Of a stretch of 37,705 nt of DNA, positions 1 to 7,448 are shown piece by piece. The first letter of the stretch is position 1. Each line of letters starts with the position of its first letter. The notes beneath the pieces were generated by a model. The model ran no database searches and was not told the origin of the DNA. It worked only from the letters and a program-made list of their open reading frames with translations. A program made the translations under genes and the position numbers. Source of the DNA: Stenotrophomonas maltophilia (GTDB lineage Bacteria; Pseudomonadota; Gammaproteobacteria; Xanthomonadales; Xanthomonadaceae); the NCBI RefSeq assembly GCF_003970865.1, contig NZ_RXLZ01000049.1, positions 1-37,705 on the forward strand, read 5' to 3'.

Positions 1-1
1 C

Positions 2-2326
2 TTCGACGGCAGCGTCGCCCTGCAGGGGGCCAACGTTACTCTCGGCACCAGTGGTGGCCTGCTGTTCGACACTGTATCGGTATCCGGTAACCTGGATGCA
101 CGTGCCGGCAGCGCTGGTATTTCCCAGCAGGCGGCGGTGCAGGTCGGCGGGCGCAGCGACATGCGCACGCAGGGCGCCATCGCGCTGGATCGCGCCGACA
201 ACCGGTTCACAGGTGCAGTCGGACTCGACGGCAACGGCATCGACCTGCGCACCGCGGGTGATCTGCAGATTGATCGTCTGAACAACGCCGGGCAGTCCGG
301 CGTCCGCCTGCATGCCGGGGGAGGCCTGCAACTGCCGGCCTCTGCCATCGATACCGGTACCGGCGACCTCACCTTGCTCGCCGATGGCGGGGTGTTGCAG
401 GCCAATGCGCTGCTGGCCGGCAACAACGTGACGCTGACAGGTCGCGATGGCGTGCGGCTGGGTGGTGACCTGCGCAGCGGTGGTTCGCTGACCCTGTCCA
501 GCAGCAATGCGGACATCGTGCAGATCGCGGCGCCCAACGGCGTGGGCGGCAGTGTGCAGGCCGCAGGTGCGGTGCAGGTCAATGCAGGCAGCGGACGCAT
601 CGCGCTCGGCAACGCCGGCAACCATTTCGGTGGCGCGCTCAACCTGTCCGGTGGTGATATCAACGTGGCCGCCGATACGCTGCTGCTGGGCAGCGTGAAC
701 GCGGGCGGCACGCTGTCGCTGGCCAGCGCCGGCGACATCCGCCAGCAGGGCGCCGTGCAGGTAGCGGGCGCCACCCGCCTGAGTGCCGGCGGTGACATCG
801 ACCTGCAGGCCGCTGGCAATCGTTTCGGTGATGCCGTGGCCGTGCAGGGCCGGCAGGTGGCATTGGCCAGCGATGGCGCCCTGCAGCTGCAGGACGTGAC
901 GGCAGGCAGCCTGGTCGCGCGCAGCGCAGAACGCCTGACCCTGTCCGCGGCCGACGTTGCCGGCAATGTGACCCTGCAGGGCCAGCAGCTGCACTTCGGC
1001 ACGACACATGTGGGTGGCAACCTGCAGGCTACGGGTAGCAACGGCATCGATCAGGACGGCACGCTGCGCGTGGATGGCAGCACCAACCTGCGCAGTGATG
1101 CGTCGATTGCACTGGGATCGGTTGGCAACGAGCTGCGCGGCGTGGTGTCGCTGGCCGGCGTGGGTATCGATCTGGCCAGTGCGGGCGACCTGCGCATCGG
1201 TTCGCTCGACAACCGCAGCGCAGCAGTTCGCCTGCAGGCAGGAGGTGCGCTGACTCTGCCCAGCGGCGTGATCGATACCGGCGGCGCTGACCTGCAGCTG
1301 CTGGCCGGCGGCGCATTGCAGTTGCCGGCGGCACTGCGTGGCAACAACATCACCCTGCGCAGCGGCCAGGACCTGCAGCTCGGCCAGGACGTGCTGGCTG
1401 CGGGGGAACTGCAGCTTGGCAGTGGTGGCGCGCTGACCCAGAGCGGTGGCGTGCTGGCCGCACAGCGCCTGCAGGGCAGCGCCGGCGGCAAGGCCAGCCT
1501 GCGCGGCGACAACCGTATCGCCACGCTCGGTGACTTCAGCAGCCAGGGCCTGGAGCTGCGGACCACGCAAGGGCTGCAGGTGACCGGCAACGTGCAGGCT
1601 GGTGCGCAGGGCCTGCTCGACGTGCACGGTGGTGATCTGCAGCTCAATGGCAGTGTGCAGGCGGGCCAGCTGCGCCTGCAGTCGTCTGGCGCGATCCGTG
1701 CCGGTGCGGGTGGCCGCCTGTTGGCTGATCAGCTCAGCGGACGCGCCGCCGGCCCGACGATGCTGGGCGACGCCTCGCTGTTCGTGGCCAATGCCATCGG
1801 TACCCTCGGCGATTTCCAGTCGCCCGCAGGCTTCAGCCTGACCAACGCCGGTACCCTGACCCTTGCCTCGCTCAACGGCGGCGCATTCAGTGTCGATGCC
1901 GGCAATAGCGGGTTCTACCTGAAGGTGCGGGGCGGTGACATCCGCCAGCTGGGTACCACGCCGGTGCTGGCCGGCGCCAGCCACTGGTGGTCCAGCGGCG
2001 GCATCGGCACCCAGCCCTTGCCGATCTATCTGACCAGCGCCGGCAACAGCCACGTGGTGGACTTCATCGGTCGCCCACCGGCGTACTTCTATGGCATCGG
2101 TACGGACGGCCTGCCGCTGGTGGTGGGCGGCGGCCTCAACCTGCCCACGGCGATCGTCGGCGCGCGGACCCAGGGCGGCGTGCTGCCGCGGGTTGCCTAT
2201 GTCGACATGAGCGCATTGAGTGCCCAGTACCGCGCGTTCGGCATCGTCCAGCCTGGCATTCGCCTGCCGGCCGACCAGACCGTGGCCTGTGACAGCGGTG
2301 ACCCGGACGCGGAGTGCGCGCAGTGA
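2..2326 (+). CDS. Filamentous haemagglutinin-like adhesin, C-terminal part (5' end outside window)
   Basis: The reading frame is open from the first bases of the window to a TGA at 2324-2326, so this is the last ~774 residues of a larger protein. It is built of Gly/Ala/Leu/Asp-rich short beta-strand repeats (patterns such as GNxFGGA, GxLTLSS, AGDIRQQG) typical of right-handed beta-helix surface adhesins exported by two-partner (TpsB) secretion. A long-range repeat is visible: the block starting GIDLRTAGDLQI (base 236) recurs as GIDLASAGDLRI (base 1163), about 307-309 codons later. The last ~150 residues leave the repeat pattern and end in an acidic tail with two cysteines (ACDSGDPDAECAQ). There is no polymorphic toxin domain and no sortase or autotransporter barrel at the end. 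By family, it probably acts in attachment or biofilm. Family assignment is good; the exact role is unknown. Confidence 0.8.
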   Translation, partial: FDGSVALQGANVTLGTSGGLLFDTVSVSGNLDARAGSAGISQQAAVQVGGRSDMRTQGAIALDRADNRFTGAVGLDGNGIDLRTAGDLQIDRLNNAGQSGVRLHAGGGLQLPASAIDTGTGDLTLLADGGVLQANALLAGNNVTLTGRDGVRLGGDLRSGGSLTLSSSNADIVQIAAPNGVGGSVQAAGAVQVNAGSGRIALGNAGNHFGGALNLSGGDINVAADTLLLGSVNAGGTLSLASAGDIRQQGAVQVAGATRLSAGGDIDLQAAGNRFGDAVAVQGRQVALASDGALQLQDVTAGSLVARSAERLTLSAADVAGNVTLQGQQLHFGTTHVGGNLQATGSNGIDQDGTLRVDGSTNLRSDASIALGSVGNELRGVVSLAGVGIDLASAGDLRIGSLDNRSAAVRLQAGGALTLPSGVIDTGGADLQLLAGGALQLPAALRGNNITLRSGQDLQLGQDVLAAGELQLGSGGALTQSGGVLAAQRLQGSAGGKASLRGDNRIATLGDFSSQGLELRTTQGLQVTGNVQAGAQGLLDVHGGDLQLNGSVQAGQLRLQSSGAIRAGAGGRLLADQLSGRAAGPTMLGDASLFVANAIGTLGDFQSPAGFSLTNAGTLTLASLNGGAFSVDAGNSGFYLKVRGGDIRQLGTTPVLAGASHWWSSGGIGTQPLPIYLTSAGNSHVVDFIGRPPAYFYGIGTDGLPLVVGGGLNLPTAIVGARTQGGVLPRVAYVDMSALSAQYRAFGIVQPGIRLPADQTVACDSGDPDAECAQ

Positions 2327-2363
2327 ACCCCACCCTGCCTGGCCATTGGCCGTGGAGGCTCTG

Positions 2364-3398
2364 ATGGACCGCAACGACCTGCTCGACCGCCTGTGTGCGG
2401 CACTGCCCGAGGGCAGCGCCTGTGGCGACAACCTGGAATACGATCCGGCCTTCCTGGCGCTGGACCAGGCGGCGGCGGCGCGCGCCGAGCGGGTCGTCGG
2501 CGACAGTGTGCTGGCCGCTGAAGAACCCGACTGGGACCGGGTCGGCGAGCAGGCGCTGGCACTGCTGCAGCGCACCCGCGACCTGCGGGTGGCGGTGCAT
2601 CTGGCCACGGCATGGAGCCGGCAGCAGGGCTGGGCGGGTTGGGCCGATGGCCTGCGCCTGGTGCAGGGCCTGCTGCAGCAGCAATGGGCCGGGGTGCATC
2701 CGCAGCTGGATGCGGAGGACGATGACGACCCGACCGCGCGGGTCAACGCGGTGCTGGCGCTGGCCGACCCGCTGGGGGCACTTGGTCGCCTGCGCGTGCT
2801 GCCCTTCGTGCAGTCGCCGCGGCTGGGGCGCTACGCCCTGCGTGAGCTGCGTCTGGCCGACGGCACGTTGAGGGGGGCAGCAGAGTCCCCGTCTTCGCCA
2901 GGCCTGGACGAGATCGATGCGTGCTGCCTGGATTGCCCGCTGGACATGCTGGCGGCCAGCACCGAGGCTGCGCGGCAGTCGCTGCAGGCGGCACGCGCGA
3001 TCGATCAGTTGCTGGGTGAACAGCTGGGACCGGCGGCTCCGGACCTGAAACCGCTTCTGGACGATCTGGCCACGCTGGATCGCTACCTGCAGCCGCGCTG
3101 GCAGGCACGCAGCGGCAGCCAGGCCAGTGCGGGCGACGAGGAACATGACGCGTCACCGGACAGCGGCGGCGCAGGTCCGGTCTCAACCCGCAGCCAACGC
3201 ATCGAAAGCGCCGACGATGTGCGCCGGCGGCTGGACGAGATCTGCGAGTACTACGCGCGCTGCGAACCGTCCAGCCCGGTACCGCTGCTGCTGCAGCGGG
3301 CGCGCCGCCTGGTCGGTGGCGACTTCCTCGCCCTGCTGCGTGACCTGGCGCCGGGTGGCATGGATGAAATGGAACGCGTGGTGGGCCGCTCCGAGTAG
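2364..3398 (+). CDS. tssA: Type VI secretion protein TssA (ImpA family)
   Basis: A 344-residue protein. The N-terminal ~125 residues match the ImpA_N pattern (CGDNLEYDPAFLALD near residues 20-34, then a W-rich helical block). The C-terminal ~70 residues carry the conserved TssA tail (IESADDVRRRLDEICEYY, EPSSPVPLLLQRARRLV, DFLALLRDLAP). TssA proteins assemble at the baseplate/sheath of the type VI secretion apparatus in the cytoplasm. The ATG at 2364 is chosen because GGAGG lies ~9 bases upstream and the family N-terminus begins there; an in-frame upstream ATG would run into the adhesin gene. The gap to the adhesin stop is 37 bases, so co-transcription is plausible. No other T6SS gene lies in the window. 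The TAG stop is part of a SMAG palindrome. Confidence 0.85.
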   Translation: MDRNDLLDRLCAALPEGSACGDNLEYDPAFLALDQAAAARAERVVGDSVLAAEEPDWDRVGEQALALLQRTRDLRVAVHLATAWSRQQGWAGWADGLRLVQGLLQQQWAGVHPQLDAEDDDDPTARVNAVLALADPLGALGRLRVLPFVQSPRLGRYALRELRLADGTLRGAAESPSSPGLDEIDACCLDCPLDMLAASTEAARQSLQAARAIDQLLGEQLGPAAPDLKPLLDDLATLDRYLQPRWQARSGSQASAGDEEHDASPDSGGAGPVSTRSQRIESADDVRRRLDEICEYYARCEPSSPVPLLLQRARRLVGGDFLALLRDLAPGGMDEMERVVGRSE

Positions 3399-3418
3399 AT
3401 CCACGCCATGCGTGGATG
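3395..3418. repeat. SMAG-like GTAG palindrome overlapping the tssA stop codon
   Basis: GTAG is followed by a perfect 8-bp stem, ATCCACGC (3399-3406) and GCGTGGAT (3410-3417), with loop CAT. This is the arrangement of the SMAG (S. maltophilia GTAG) repeats. The TAG stop codon of tssA is the last three bases of the GTAG terminus. It sits between convergent genes and may act as a bidirectional transcript end. Confidence 0.8.
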
Positions 3419-3440
3419 CGCGGTGCAGACTCCGGTCACC

Positions 3441-3725
3441 TCACCAGCTGTACAGCTTCCAGTACACCGGCGACACGCCGTCCTTGTCGTTGTCGAAACG
3501 GCCGTCGCCGTTCTTGTCGTACATGTAGAACGGGGCACCGCGCGACGGGGTCACCTTGACCATGCGCAGCTGGCCGGATACGCGGTATTCCTCGATGACA
3601 TCGCCGTTGTCCATGGTGCGCTTGGACACATCCGCGCCCTTGACGTCCACCGGGGGAGCGCCTGCGCCACCCATGCTGGCGCAGCCAGCGAGCAGGAGCA
3701 GGGAAGCCAGCATCAGGGTCTTCAT
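3441..3725 (-). CDS. Small DUF2782-family lipoprotein
   Basis: A 94-residue protein. A short hydrophobic signal ends in a lipobox (LLLAGC, Cys ~15), so it should be a lipidated envelope protein. The mature part is the DUF2782 core: EEYRVSGQLRMVKVTP, GAPFYMYDKNGDGRF, then a C-terminal tryptophan-containing strand. The start is the ATG at 3725; the longer open frame upstream overlaps polA and lacks a signal peptide. The gene is divergent from polA, a neighbourhood also known in Pseudomonas. A CATAAT -10-like hexamer lies at 3762-3757 on this strand. The DGD segment resembles a calcium-binding loop but is too short to call. Function is unknown. Confidence 0.85.
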   Translation of the reverse strand: MKTLMLASLLLLAGCASMGGAGAPPVDVKGADVSKRTMDNGDVIEEYRVSGQLRMVKVTPSRGAPFYMYDKNGDGRFDNDKDGVSPVYWKLYSW

Positions 3726-3811
3726 CGGCGGGGGCCTTTGCCTGGAATGAGCCTTGATTATGCCCCATCGCCGGGCACCTGCCGTGTCGCCGCGATGCAG
3801 GCACGGGCGCG

Positions 3812-3817
3812 TAGAAT
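3812..3817 (+). promoter_or_regulatory. Putative -10 element (TAGAAT) of a leaderless polA promoter
   Basis: TAGAAT ends six bases before the polA ATG at 3824, so transcription would begin at or next to the start codon. No Shine-Dalgarno sequence is visible upstream of the ATG. No convincing -35 hexamer was found. Confidence 0.45.
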
Positions 3818-3823
3818 CGACCC

Positions 3824-6598
3824 ATGAGCAGATTAGTCCTGATCGACGGGTCCAGTTACCTGTACCGCGCGTTCCACGCGCTGCCGCCCCTGTCCAATGC
3901 ACAGGGCGAACCCACCGGCGCGCTGTTCGGCGTGGTCAACATGCTGCGCTCGACGCTGAAGGAGCGCCCGGCCTACGTGGCGTTCGTGGTCGATGCGCCG
4001 GGCAAGACCTTCCGCGATGACCTGTATGACCAGTACAAGGCCAACCGCCCGCCGATGCCCGATGAACTGCGCAGCCAGGTCGAGCCGATGTGCCGCATCG
4101 TCGAAGCACTGGGCATCAGCATCCTGCGCATTCCCGGCGTGGAAGCCGACGATGTGATCGGCACGCTGGCCCTGCAGGGCGTGGCGCAGGACCTGAAGGT
4201 GACCATTTCCACCGGCGACAAGGACTTCGCCCAGCTGGTGCGCCCGGGCATCGAACTGGTCAACACCATGACCGGCAGCCGCATGGATTCGGATGCGGCG
4301 GTGATGGAGAAGTTCGGCGTGCGCGCCGACCAGATCATCGACCTGCTGGCGCTGATGGGCGACACCGTCGACAACGTGCCGGGCGTGGAGAAGTGCGGGC
4401 CGAAGACCGCCGCCAAGTGGCTGGCCGAGTACCAGCACCTGGATGGGGTGATGGCGGCCGCGCCGACCATGAAGGGGAAGATCGGCGAAAACCTGCGCGC
4501 GGCACTGGAGCGCCTGCCGCTGAACCGCGAGCTGGTGACCATCCGCACCGACGTGGAGCTGGACGCCAGCCCGACCACGCTGGCCCTGCGCGAGCAGGAC
4601 GTGCCGGAGCTGACCGAGCTGTATGCGCGCTACGGCTTCACCCAGGCGCTGAAGGAGCTGGGTGCACCGCTGCCGGCGCCGACCGCCGCCAGTGAAGCAA
4701 CGCCGAGCCTGCGCGGTACGGCAGCAGGGTTTGCCCGTGGCAGCGCCGAGGCACCGGCAGCGGGCACGCTGGATCCGGCGCTGGCGGCACCGGGTGAATA
4801 CGAGACCGTGCTGACCGCCGAGCAGCTGCAGGCCTGGGTCGAGCGCCTGCAGCAGGCGGACCTGATCAGTTTCGATACCGAAACCGATGCGCTGGACGCG
4901 ATGCGTGCACGCCTGGTGGGTATCAGCCTGGCGGTCGAGCCGGGCAAGGCCGCCTACATTCCGGTTGGCCACGATTACCCGGGGGCGCCGGCCCAGCTGC
5001 CGATGCAGCAGGTGCTGGATGCGCTGCGCCCGGTGCTGCAGGACCCGGCGAAGAAGAAGCTGGGCCAGCACGGCAAGTACGACCTGCACGTGCTGCGCCG
5101 TCACGGCGTGGAGGTGCAGGGCTACCATGACGACACCATGCTCGAGAGCTTCGTGCTCAACTCCACCGCCACCCGCCACGACATGGATTCACTGGCCCTG
5201 CGTTACCTGGGCTACAACACCATCAAGTTCGAAGACGTGGCCGGCAAGGGCGCCAAGCAGATTCCGTTCTCGCAGGTCGGCATCGACGAAGCCAGCCGCT
5301 ATGCGGCCGAGGACGCCGACATCACCCTGCGCCTGCACCGCGCGTTGCAACCGCAGCTGCTGGCCGAACCGGCGCTGGACAGCGTGTACCGCGACATCGA
5401 GATGCCGCTGGTGCCGGTGCTGACCAGCATCGAAGCCAATGGTGTGCAGATCGATGCCGCCGAACTGCGCCGGCAGAGCCAGGACCTGTCCTCGCGCATG
5501 CTGGCGGCGCAGCAGAAGGCCACCGAACTGGCCGGGCGCAGCTTCAACCTGGATTCGCCCAAGCAGCTGCAGGCCGTGCTGTTCGACGAGTTGAAGCTGC
5601 CGGCGGTGGTGAAGACCCCGAAGGGCCAGCCCAGCACCAATGAAGAGGCGCTGGAGGCGATTGCCGACCAGCACGAACTGCCGCGCGTGATCCTGGAGTA
5701 CCGCGGGCTGGCCAAGCTGCGCAGCACCTACACCGACAAGCTGCCGGAGATGGTCAATCCGGACACCGGCCGCGTGCATACCAGCTACCACCAGTCCGGA
5801 GCCGCCACCGGGCGCCTGTCCTCGTCGGACCCGAACCTGCAGAACATCCCGATCCGCACCGAGGATGGCCGCCGCATCCGCCGCGCGTTCATCGCCCCGG
5901 AAGGCTTCCAGCTGCTGGCGGCCGACTATTCGCAGATCGAGCTGCGGATCATGGCCCACCTGTCCGAGGACCCGGGCCTGGTGCGCGCGTTCGAGCAGGG
6001 CGCCGACGTGCACCGTGCCACCGCCGCCGAGGTGTTCGGGCGCACGCTGGAGGAAGTGACGCCGAACGAGCGCCGGGCTGCCAAGGCGATCAACTTCGGG
6101 CTGATGTACGGCATGAGTGCCTTCGGCCTGGCCCGCAACCTGGGCATCGACCGTGGCCAGGCGCAGGATTACGTGGCGCTGTACTTCAGCCGCTACCCGG
6201 GCGTGCGCGACTTCATGGAGCGGATGCGCCAGCAGGCCCGCGACCAGGGCTATGTGGAAACCCTGTTCGGTCGCCGCCTGTACCTGAACGACATTCATGC
6301 ACGTAACCAGGGCCTGCGCGCCGGTGCCGAACGTGCCGCGATCAACGCACCGATGCAGGGCACCGCCGCCGACATCATCAAGCGTGCGATGGTGGACGTG
6401 GATCAGTGGCTGCGTGACAGCGGCGCACCGGCGCGGATGATCCTGCAGGTACACGACGAACTGGTGTTCGAAACCGAAAGCAGTTTCGTCGAGGAGTTGC
6501 GTTCGCAGGTGGTCGAGCGCATGTCGCAAGCGGCCAAACTGCGGGTGCCGTTGGTGGTCGATACCGGCATCGGCAACAACTGGGACGAAGCGCACTGA
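3824..6598 (+). CDS. polA: DNA polymerase I
   Basis: A 924-residue protein, the normal length for full proteobacterial Pol I, which fills gaps and removes RNA primers in replication and repair. The N-terminal 5'-nuclease spans ~1-280 (SRLVLIDGSSYLYRAFHAL; GVEADDVIG; the metal-binding aspartates of TGDKDF and LMGDTVDNVPG). The DnaQ-like 3'-5' proofreading domain spans ~325-510 with the catalytic pair D351/E353 in FDTETD and later Asp residues (HGKYDLH; AAEDADIT), so proofreading appears intact. The polymerase domain follows: motif A DYSQIELR (D701), motif B RRAAKAINFGLMYG (~750-763), motif C VHDELVFE (D878, E879). The start MSRLVLIDGSS matches the family N-terminus. The mRNA may be leaderless. 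Confidence 0.98.
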   Translation: MSRLVLIDGSSYLYRAFHALPPLSNAQGEPTGALFGVVNMLRSTLKERPAYVAFVVDAPGKTFRDDLYDQYKANRPPMPDELRSQVEPMCRIVEALGISILRIPGVEADDVIGTLALQGVAQDLKVTISTGDKDFAQLVRPGIELVNTMTGSRMDSDAAVMEKFGVRADQIIDLLALMGDTVDNVPGVEKCGPKTAAKWLAEYQHLDGVMAAAPTMKGKIGENLRAALERLPLNRELVTIRTDVELDASPTTLALREQDVPELTELYARYGFTQALKELGAPLPAPTAASEATPSLRGTAAGFARGSAEAPAAGTLDPALAAPGEYETVLTAEQLQAWVERLQQADLISFDTETDALDAMRARLVGISLAVEPGKAAYIPVGHDYPGAPAQLPMQQVLDALRPVLQDPAKKKLGQHGKYDLHVLRRHGVEVQGYHDDTMLESFVLNSTATRHDMDSLALRYLGYNTIKFEDVAGKGAKQIPFSQVGIDEASRYAAEDADITLRLHRALQPQLLAEPALDSVYRDIEMPLVPVLTSIEANGVQIDAAELRRQSQDLSSRMLAAQQKATELAGRSFNLDSPKQLQAVLFDELKLPAVVKTPKGQPSTNEEALEAIADQHELPRVILEYRGLAKLRSTYTDKLPEMVNPDTGRVHTSYHQSGAATGRLSSSDPNLQNIPIRTEDGRRIRRAFIAPEGFQLLAADYSQIELRIMAHLSEDPGLVRAFEQGADVHRATAAEVFGRTLEEVTPNERRAAKAINFGLMYGMSAFGLARNLGIDRGQAQDYVALYFSRYPGVRDFMERMRQQARDQGYVETLFGRRLYLNDIHARNQGLRAGAERAAINAPMQGTAADIIKRAMVDVDQWLRDSGAPARMILQVHDELVFETESSFVEELRSQVVERMSQAAKLRVPLVVDTGIGNNWDEAH

Positions 6599-6622
6599 GG
6601 GTGTTTCAGGCCGAAAACGACG

Positions 6623-6680
6623 TGAATTCGTTCATTCGTCAGAGGTTTCTGACTCGATCATGAATGTTGCCCTGATCGAG
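6623..6680. promoter_or_regulatory. Cluster of inverted repeats between polA and the sRNA promoter
   Basis: Three perfect inverted repeats are packed here: TGAA-TTCG-TTCA (6623-6634), GTCAGA-GGTT-TCTGAC (6638-6653), and CTCGATCA (6653-6660) paired with TGATCGAG (6673-6680). They lie about 60-120 bases upstream of the predicted sRNA start. They could be polA transcript-end hairpins or regulator binding sites for the sRNA promoter. None has a T-tract, so a terminator role is not obvious. Confidence 0.4.
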
Positions 6681-6729
6681 GTTCATTAAATTGGGCCCCT
6701 TCACGAACCGTTAGTGTTCGGAGTGCTTC

Positions 6730-6735
6730 TATAAC
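6730..6735 (+). promoter_or_regulatory. Putative -10 element of the sX13-like sRNA
   Basis: TATAAC at 6730-6735 is a good -10 hexamer. It places the start at about 6741-6742, exactly at the base of the first sRNA hairpin. No standard -35 at 17-bp spacing is evident (only TTAGTG with 13-bp spacing), so an activator may be needed. Confidence 0.5.
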
Positions 6736-6740
6736 TCTCG

Positions 6741-6861
6741 ACAGGCGCAACGCCTGTTGTGGATCTCTCCCATCCCCTGGAGCAGATCTCGGAACGGGGA
6801 CTCCTCCCCAAGTGCCCGTTCCCCGGCCCCGTTGACCTCCCCCTGGTCAGCGGGGCTTTTT
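6741..6861 (+). ncRNA. sX13: sX13-like C-rich small regulatory RNA downstream of polA
   Basis: About 120 nt with four consecutive hairpins. SL1: ACAGGCG-CAA-CGCCTGT (6741-6757). SL2: GATCT plus CTCC paired with GGAG plus AGATC (6762-6788), apical loop CATCCCCT. SL3: GGAACGGG (6791-6798) with CCCGTTCC (6815-6822), an inner ACT/AGT pairing and loop CCTCCCCA. SL4: intrinsic terminator (6826-6856) with loop TCCCCCT. Three loops each display four or five consecutive C residues, the hallmark of the Xanthomonas sRNA sX13, which base-pairs with G-rich motifs in mRNA leaders. Position right after polA parallels Spot 42 and ErsA in other gammaproteobacteria. A GTG-started extension of the DUF421 frame covers this region but is better explained as non-coding. 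The identity rests on structure and position from memory, not on a covariance search. Confidence 0.8.
6826..6861 (+). terminator. Intrinsic terminator of the sRNA
   Basis: A 12-bp stem GCCCCGTTGACC (6826-6837) pairs with GGTCAGCGGGGC (6845-6856), with one G-U wobble and a seven-base C-rich loop, followed immediately by TTTTT. It is the strongest rho-independent terminator in the window. Confidence 0.9.
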
Positions 6862-6926
6862 ATTTGTGCCGTTGCCAGACGCCATGGCCTGCGCCACGCT
6901 GGGCCACCGCTCCGCAGGGGAAGACA

Positions 6927-7406
6927 ATGCCCGACCTGTTCGCACTGGCAATGCCGTGGTGGGAGTTCATCCTGCGCGCGGTGGTGGTCTACGTGGTGGT
7001 GCTGGGCATGGTCCGGCTCAGTGGCAAGCGTCCGCTGGGGCAGATCACGCCCTTCGACGTGCTGCTGGTGGTGCTGCTGGGCAACGCGGTACAGAACGCG
7101 CTGCTGGGTACCGACACCTCGCTGGGGGGTGGCCTGCTGCTGGCGGCCACCCTGATCCTGCTCAACTACGGGGTGGGTTGGGTGAGTACCCGCAGCCGGC
7201 GGATCGAGCGCCTGGTTGAAGGAGAACCCGTGGTGATCGCGCGTGATGGGCGCCTGTTCGACGTCGTTCTACGCCGCGAGCAGGTCACCCGTGCCGATTT
7301 CGAGGCCGCCATGCGCCAGCAGGGTTGCCTGGGCGTGGAGGATGTCGAGCTGGCCCTGCTGGAGATCAACGGGCACATCACGATCATCCCCAGGAAGAGC
7401 ACCTGA
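6927..7406 (+). CDS. DUF421 (YetF-like) membrane protein
   Basis: A 159-residue protein. Two or three transmembrane helices lie in the first ~85 residues (~13-31, ~43-60, ~66-85), with the family core RLSGKRPLGQITPFDVLLVVLLGN split across ~30-53. A soluble C-terminal domain follows (EGEPVVIARDGRL; LEINGHITIIP), as in YetF-type DUF421 proteins whose molecular role is unsettled. The ATG at 6927 has AGGGGAAG (6916-6923) just upstream. An upstream GTG frame at 6759 would translate through the sRNA and its terminator and is rejected. The G-rich ribosome-binding site is complementary to C-rich loops of the neighbouring sRNA. Confidence 0.85.
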   Translation: MPDLFALAMPWWEFILRAVVVYVVVLGMVRLSGKRPLGQITPFDVLLVVLLGNAVQNALLGTDTSLGGGLLLAATLILLNYGVGWVSTRSRRIERLVEGEPVVIARDGRLFDVVLRREQVTRADFEAAMRQQGCLGVEDVELALLEINGHITIIPRKST

Positions 7407-7410
7407 CCCT

Positions 7411-7436
7411 GTAGCCGAGCCCATGCCCGGCTCTAC
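7411..7436. repeat. SMAG-like GTAG palindrome between convergent genes
   Basis: GTAG (7411-7414) and CTAC (7433-7436) flank an imperfect stem, CCGAGC against GCCCGG, around the loop CAT. It resembles the palindrome at the tssA stop but is less perfect. It lies between the ends of the DUF421 gene and the facing cysteine-rich protein gene, where it could serve both transcripts as an end. Confidence 0.65.
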
Positions 7437-7448
7437 AGGTGCCGGGCG

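Noticed and set aside
6653..6685. H-type pseudoknot (CTCGATCA/TGATCGAG with TGAA/TTCA)
   Set aside because: The first connecting loop would have zero bases, which is not sterically workable; the inverted repeats are better read separately.
6759..6926. GTG-started N-terminal extension of the DUF421 protein
   Set aside because: It would translate through the sRNA and its strong terminator; the ATG at 6927 has a good ribosome-binding site and matches the family N-terminus.
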